Part shown: positions 63,061 through 64,000 of the stretch, piece after piece
How positions within the stretch are numbered: the first letter of the stretch is position 1
Layout of the letters: each line of letters starts with the position of its first letter
Source of the DNA: Bacillus sp. 1NLA3E
GTDB lineage: Bacteria > Bacillota > Bacilli > Bacillales > Cytobacillaceae
Reading direction: 5' to 3'
Length of the DNA stretch: 64,000 bases
Assembly: GCF_000242895.2 (NCBI RefSeq)
Contig: NC_021171.1
Coordinates: 4,560,001-4,624,000, forward strand
The notes under the pieces: generated by a model
The model's input: only the letters and a program-made list of their open reading frames with translations
Databases searched by the model: none
What the model was told of the DNA's origin: nothing
Program-made: the position numbers and the translations under genes

Positions 63061-63375
63061 CTAATTTTTCATTGTGTTGATTTCGTCGATGTTTACGGTT
63101 TTGCGGTTGCGGTATAGCGCCATGAGGATCGCGAGTCCGAGTGCTGCCTCGGCTGCGGCGATGGCGATGGCGAATAGGGCAAAGATTTGTCCGTCGATTG
63201 ACGGTGCGACGCCGTATTTGCTGAAGGTGACGAGGTTAATGTTAACCGCGTTCAGCATTAGTTCAATTGAGATTAGGACGATTACGGTGTTTCTTTTTGT
63301 TAGGGCGCCGTAAAGGCCGATGCAAAACAGGATTAGTGCTAAGGTAAGATAGATTGAAATGGGCGTTGAGCTCAT
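63061..63375 (-). CDS. nuoK: NADH dehydrogenase-like subunit NuoK
   Basis: This 104-aa three-helix membrane subunit has [26 protein letters not shown] and [21 protein letters not shown]. The two membrane Glu residues used in proton coupling are visible in these runs. It overlaps nuoJ by 4 nt. Confidence 0.95.
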   Translation of the reverse strand: MSSTPISIYLTLALILFCIGLYGALTKRNTVIVLISIELMLNAVNINLVTFSKYGVAPSIDGQIFALFAIAIAAAEAALGLAILMALYRNRKTVNIDEINTMKN

Positions 63376-63893
63376 TCGTTTTCTGCCCCCTTTTCGTCGT
63401 CTTTCTTGGCAAGTATAATTGCGCCAATTAAGGTAACTAATAGTACGACTGATGTTAATTCAAATGGAATGGTGTATTTTGAAAATATTGTTTTACCGAT
63501 CTGCTCTGTGTTATTTACATGTAATGTTGTTTGGGCTGCTGGGATATCAAGGTCATATATCCCGAAATAGAAGACAGCCGCAAATCCGATTACACCAATG
63601 AGTAGGAAAAATTTTCGTACCCAGCCTTCTTTTGGCATGTCTTGATCGTTATGGCGTGTAAGCATGATGCCGAACAGCATAATGATGGTGATGGCGCCAG
63701 AATAAATAAGGATTTGCACGACGGCAATAAATTCAGCTGATAACAGGACGTATATGCCGGCAATACTGATAAAAGTAAACACGAGGGCGATGACCATGTG
63801 AACCACTTTGTTAAGGTTCAAGAGGAGCACACCGCCAATGATCGCCACTAGCGCAAGGCCCATAAATGCAATTAATTCACCTGATAAGGTCAT
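63372..63893 (-). CDS. nuoJ: NADH dehydrogenase-like subunit NuoJ
   Basis: This 173-aa membrane subunit with five helices includes the conserved [26 protein letters not shown], the pi-bulge helix of complex I. It overlaps nuoK and the upstream nuoI by 4 nt each. Confidence 0.93.
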   Translation of the reverse strand: MTLSGELIAFMGLALVAIIGGVLLLNLNKVVHMVIALVFTFISIAGIYVLLSAEFIAVVQILIYSGAITIIMLFGIMLTRHNDQDMPKEGWVRKFFLLIGVIGFAAVFYFGIYDLDIPAAQTTLHVNNTEQIGKTIFSKYTIPFELTSVVLLVTLIGAIILAKKDDEKGAENE

Positions 63894-64000
63894 GGTTTGT
63901 TCACCTGCCGTACATTTTGGTCATTTTCGTCCAGCCATTCAAGGTTTTTGAATAGTGCATCACGGCTATATTCAGCTAGTTCGAAGTTGTTGGTCATAAT
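63890..64000 (-). CDS. nuoI: NuoI C-terminal part (runs off the window)
   Basis: A minus-strand frame ends with MTNNFELAEYSRDALF... to VRQVNKP and a TGA that overlaps the nuoJ ATG. Its place directly before nuoJ and the ELAEYSR-type run fit the NuoI tail. The Fe-S cluster motifs would lie outside the window. Confidence 0.75.
   Translation of the reverse strand: MMTNNFELAEYSRDALFKNLEWLDENDQNVRQVNKP

Overview
The window looks like chromosome of a low-to-moderate G+C, endospore-forming Bacillaceae (Bacillus/Neobacillus type). It carries spoIIID, spoIIQ, spoIID, an H-type spore protein gene, mbl, murAA, ywmB, ywzB, ywpF, ssbB and fabZ in roughly the order known from Bacillus, with AGGAGG-type ribosome binding sites. 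Most core genes are on the minus strand.

Region by region. (1) 0.4-8.0 kb: a complete-looking minus-strand Flp/Tad pilus locus (flp pilin, prepilin peptidase, TadE, TadG-like, CpaB, CpaE/TadZ, CpaF, TadB, TadC). Three of its spacers hold their own short tandem repeats, including about seven copies of a 47-bp unit upstream of flp. (2) 8.5-14.6 kb: mixed genes, namely DUF192, a small Cys protein, a frameshifted DUF3231 gene, DoxX, a GH13 alpha-glucosidase and two unknown membrane proteins. (3) 14.7-23.2 kb: an AT-rich island between two ~740-bp direct repeats, each carrying a 71-aa gene and ssb sequence (ssb is truncated in the left copy). Inside lie an IS21 remnant, a degenerate YknZ/MacB-type permease with a Yip1 protein, and a circular-bacteriocin-like cluster: 63-aa precursor, large membrane protein, ABC ATPase, SpoIIM/DUF95 protein, a further membrane protein and a 32-aa hydrophobic peptide. 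(4) 23.4-27.3 kb: conserved core (ywpF, lipoprotein, fabZ, EpuA-like, mbl, spoIIID). (5) 27.4-49.0 kb: a large accessory block holding a caiA-caiB-fixA-fixB-fixC-fixX-caiC cluster in one minus-strand run, plus a MaoC/hydratase-2-like enzyme, two MFS transporters, an HSL-type esterase, a RocR-like sigma-54 activator and a sigma-54 (rpoN/sigL) gene. (6) 49.1-57.5 kb: pbpC-like PBP, spoIIQ, vanZ-like, spoIID, murAA, ywmB, ywzB and an H-type SASP. (7) 57.8-64.0 kb: the end of a nuo (complex I-like) operon: nuoI (partial), J, K, L, M, N.

The most interesting system is the sigma-54-controlled cai-fix block. Two near-consensus -24/-12 promoters (42374-42389 and 46501-46516, minus strand) precede caiA and an MFS gene. 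About 100-110 bp upstream of each lies a pair of near-identical 18-bp palindromes, 72 and 74 bp apart centre to centre. The activator and the sigma factor are encoded on either side. The encoded route looks like CoA activation (CaiC), CoA transfer (CaiB), and reduction of a crotonobetainyl-CoA-like enoyl-CoA (CaiA) with electrons from FixABCX. The CaiD crotonase, CaiE and the CaiT transporter of enterobacteria are missing here. A hydratase-2-type enzyme and MFS carriers occupy the corresponding places. That the substrate is carnitine or a relative is inference from the strong CaiA/B/C similarity, recalled from family knowledge and not computed.

Dispersed repeats are frequent: a ~130-bp element (2 copies), a ~145-bp element in inverted copies bracketing ywzB-to-nuoL, a 21-bp tandem repeat at three intergenic sites, and a TGCCTGACCCC element. 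No tRNA, rRNA or CRISPR array was recognised.
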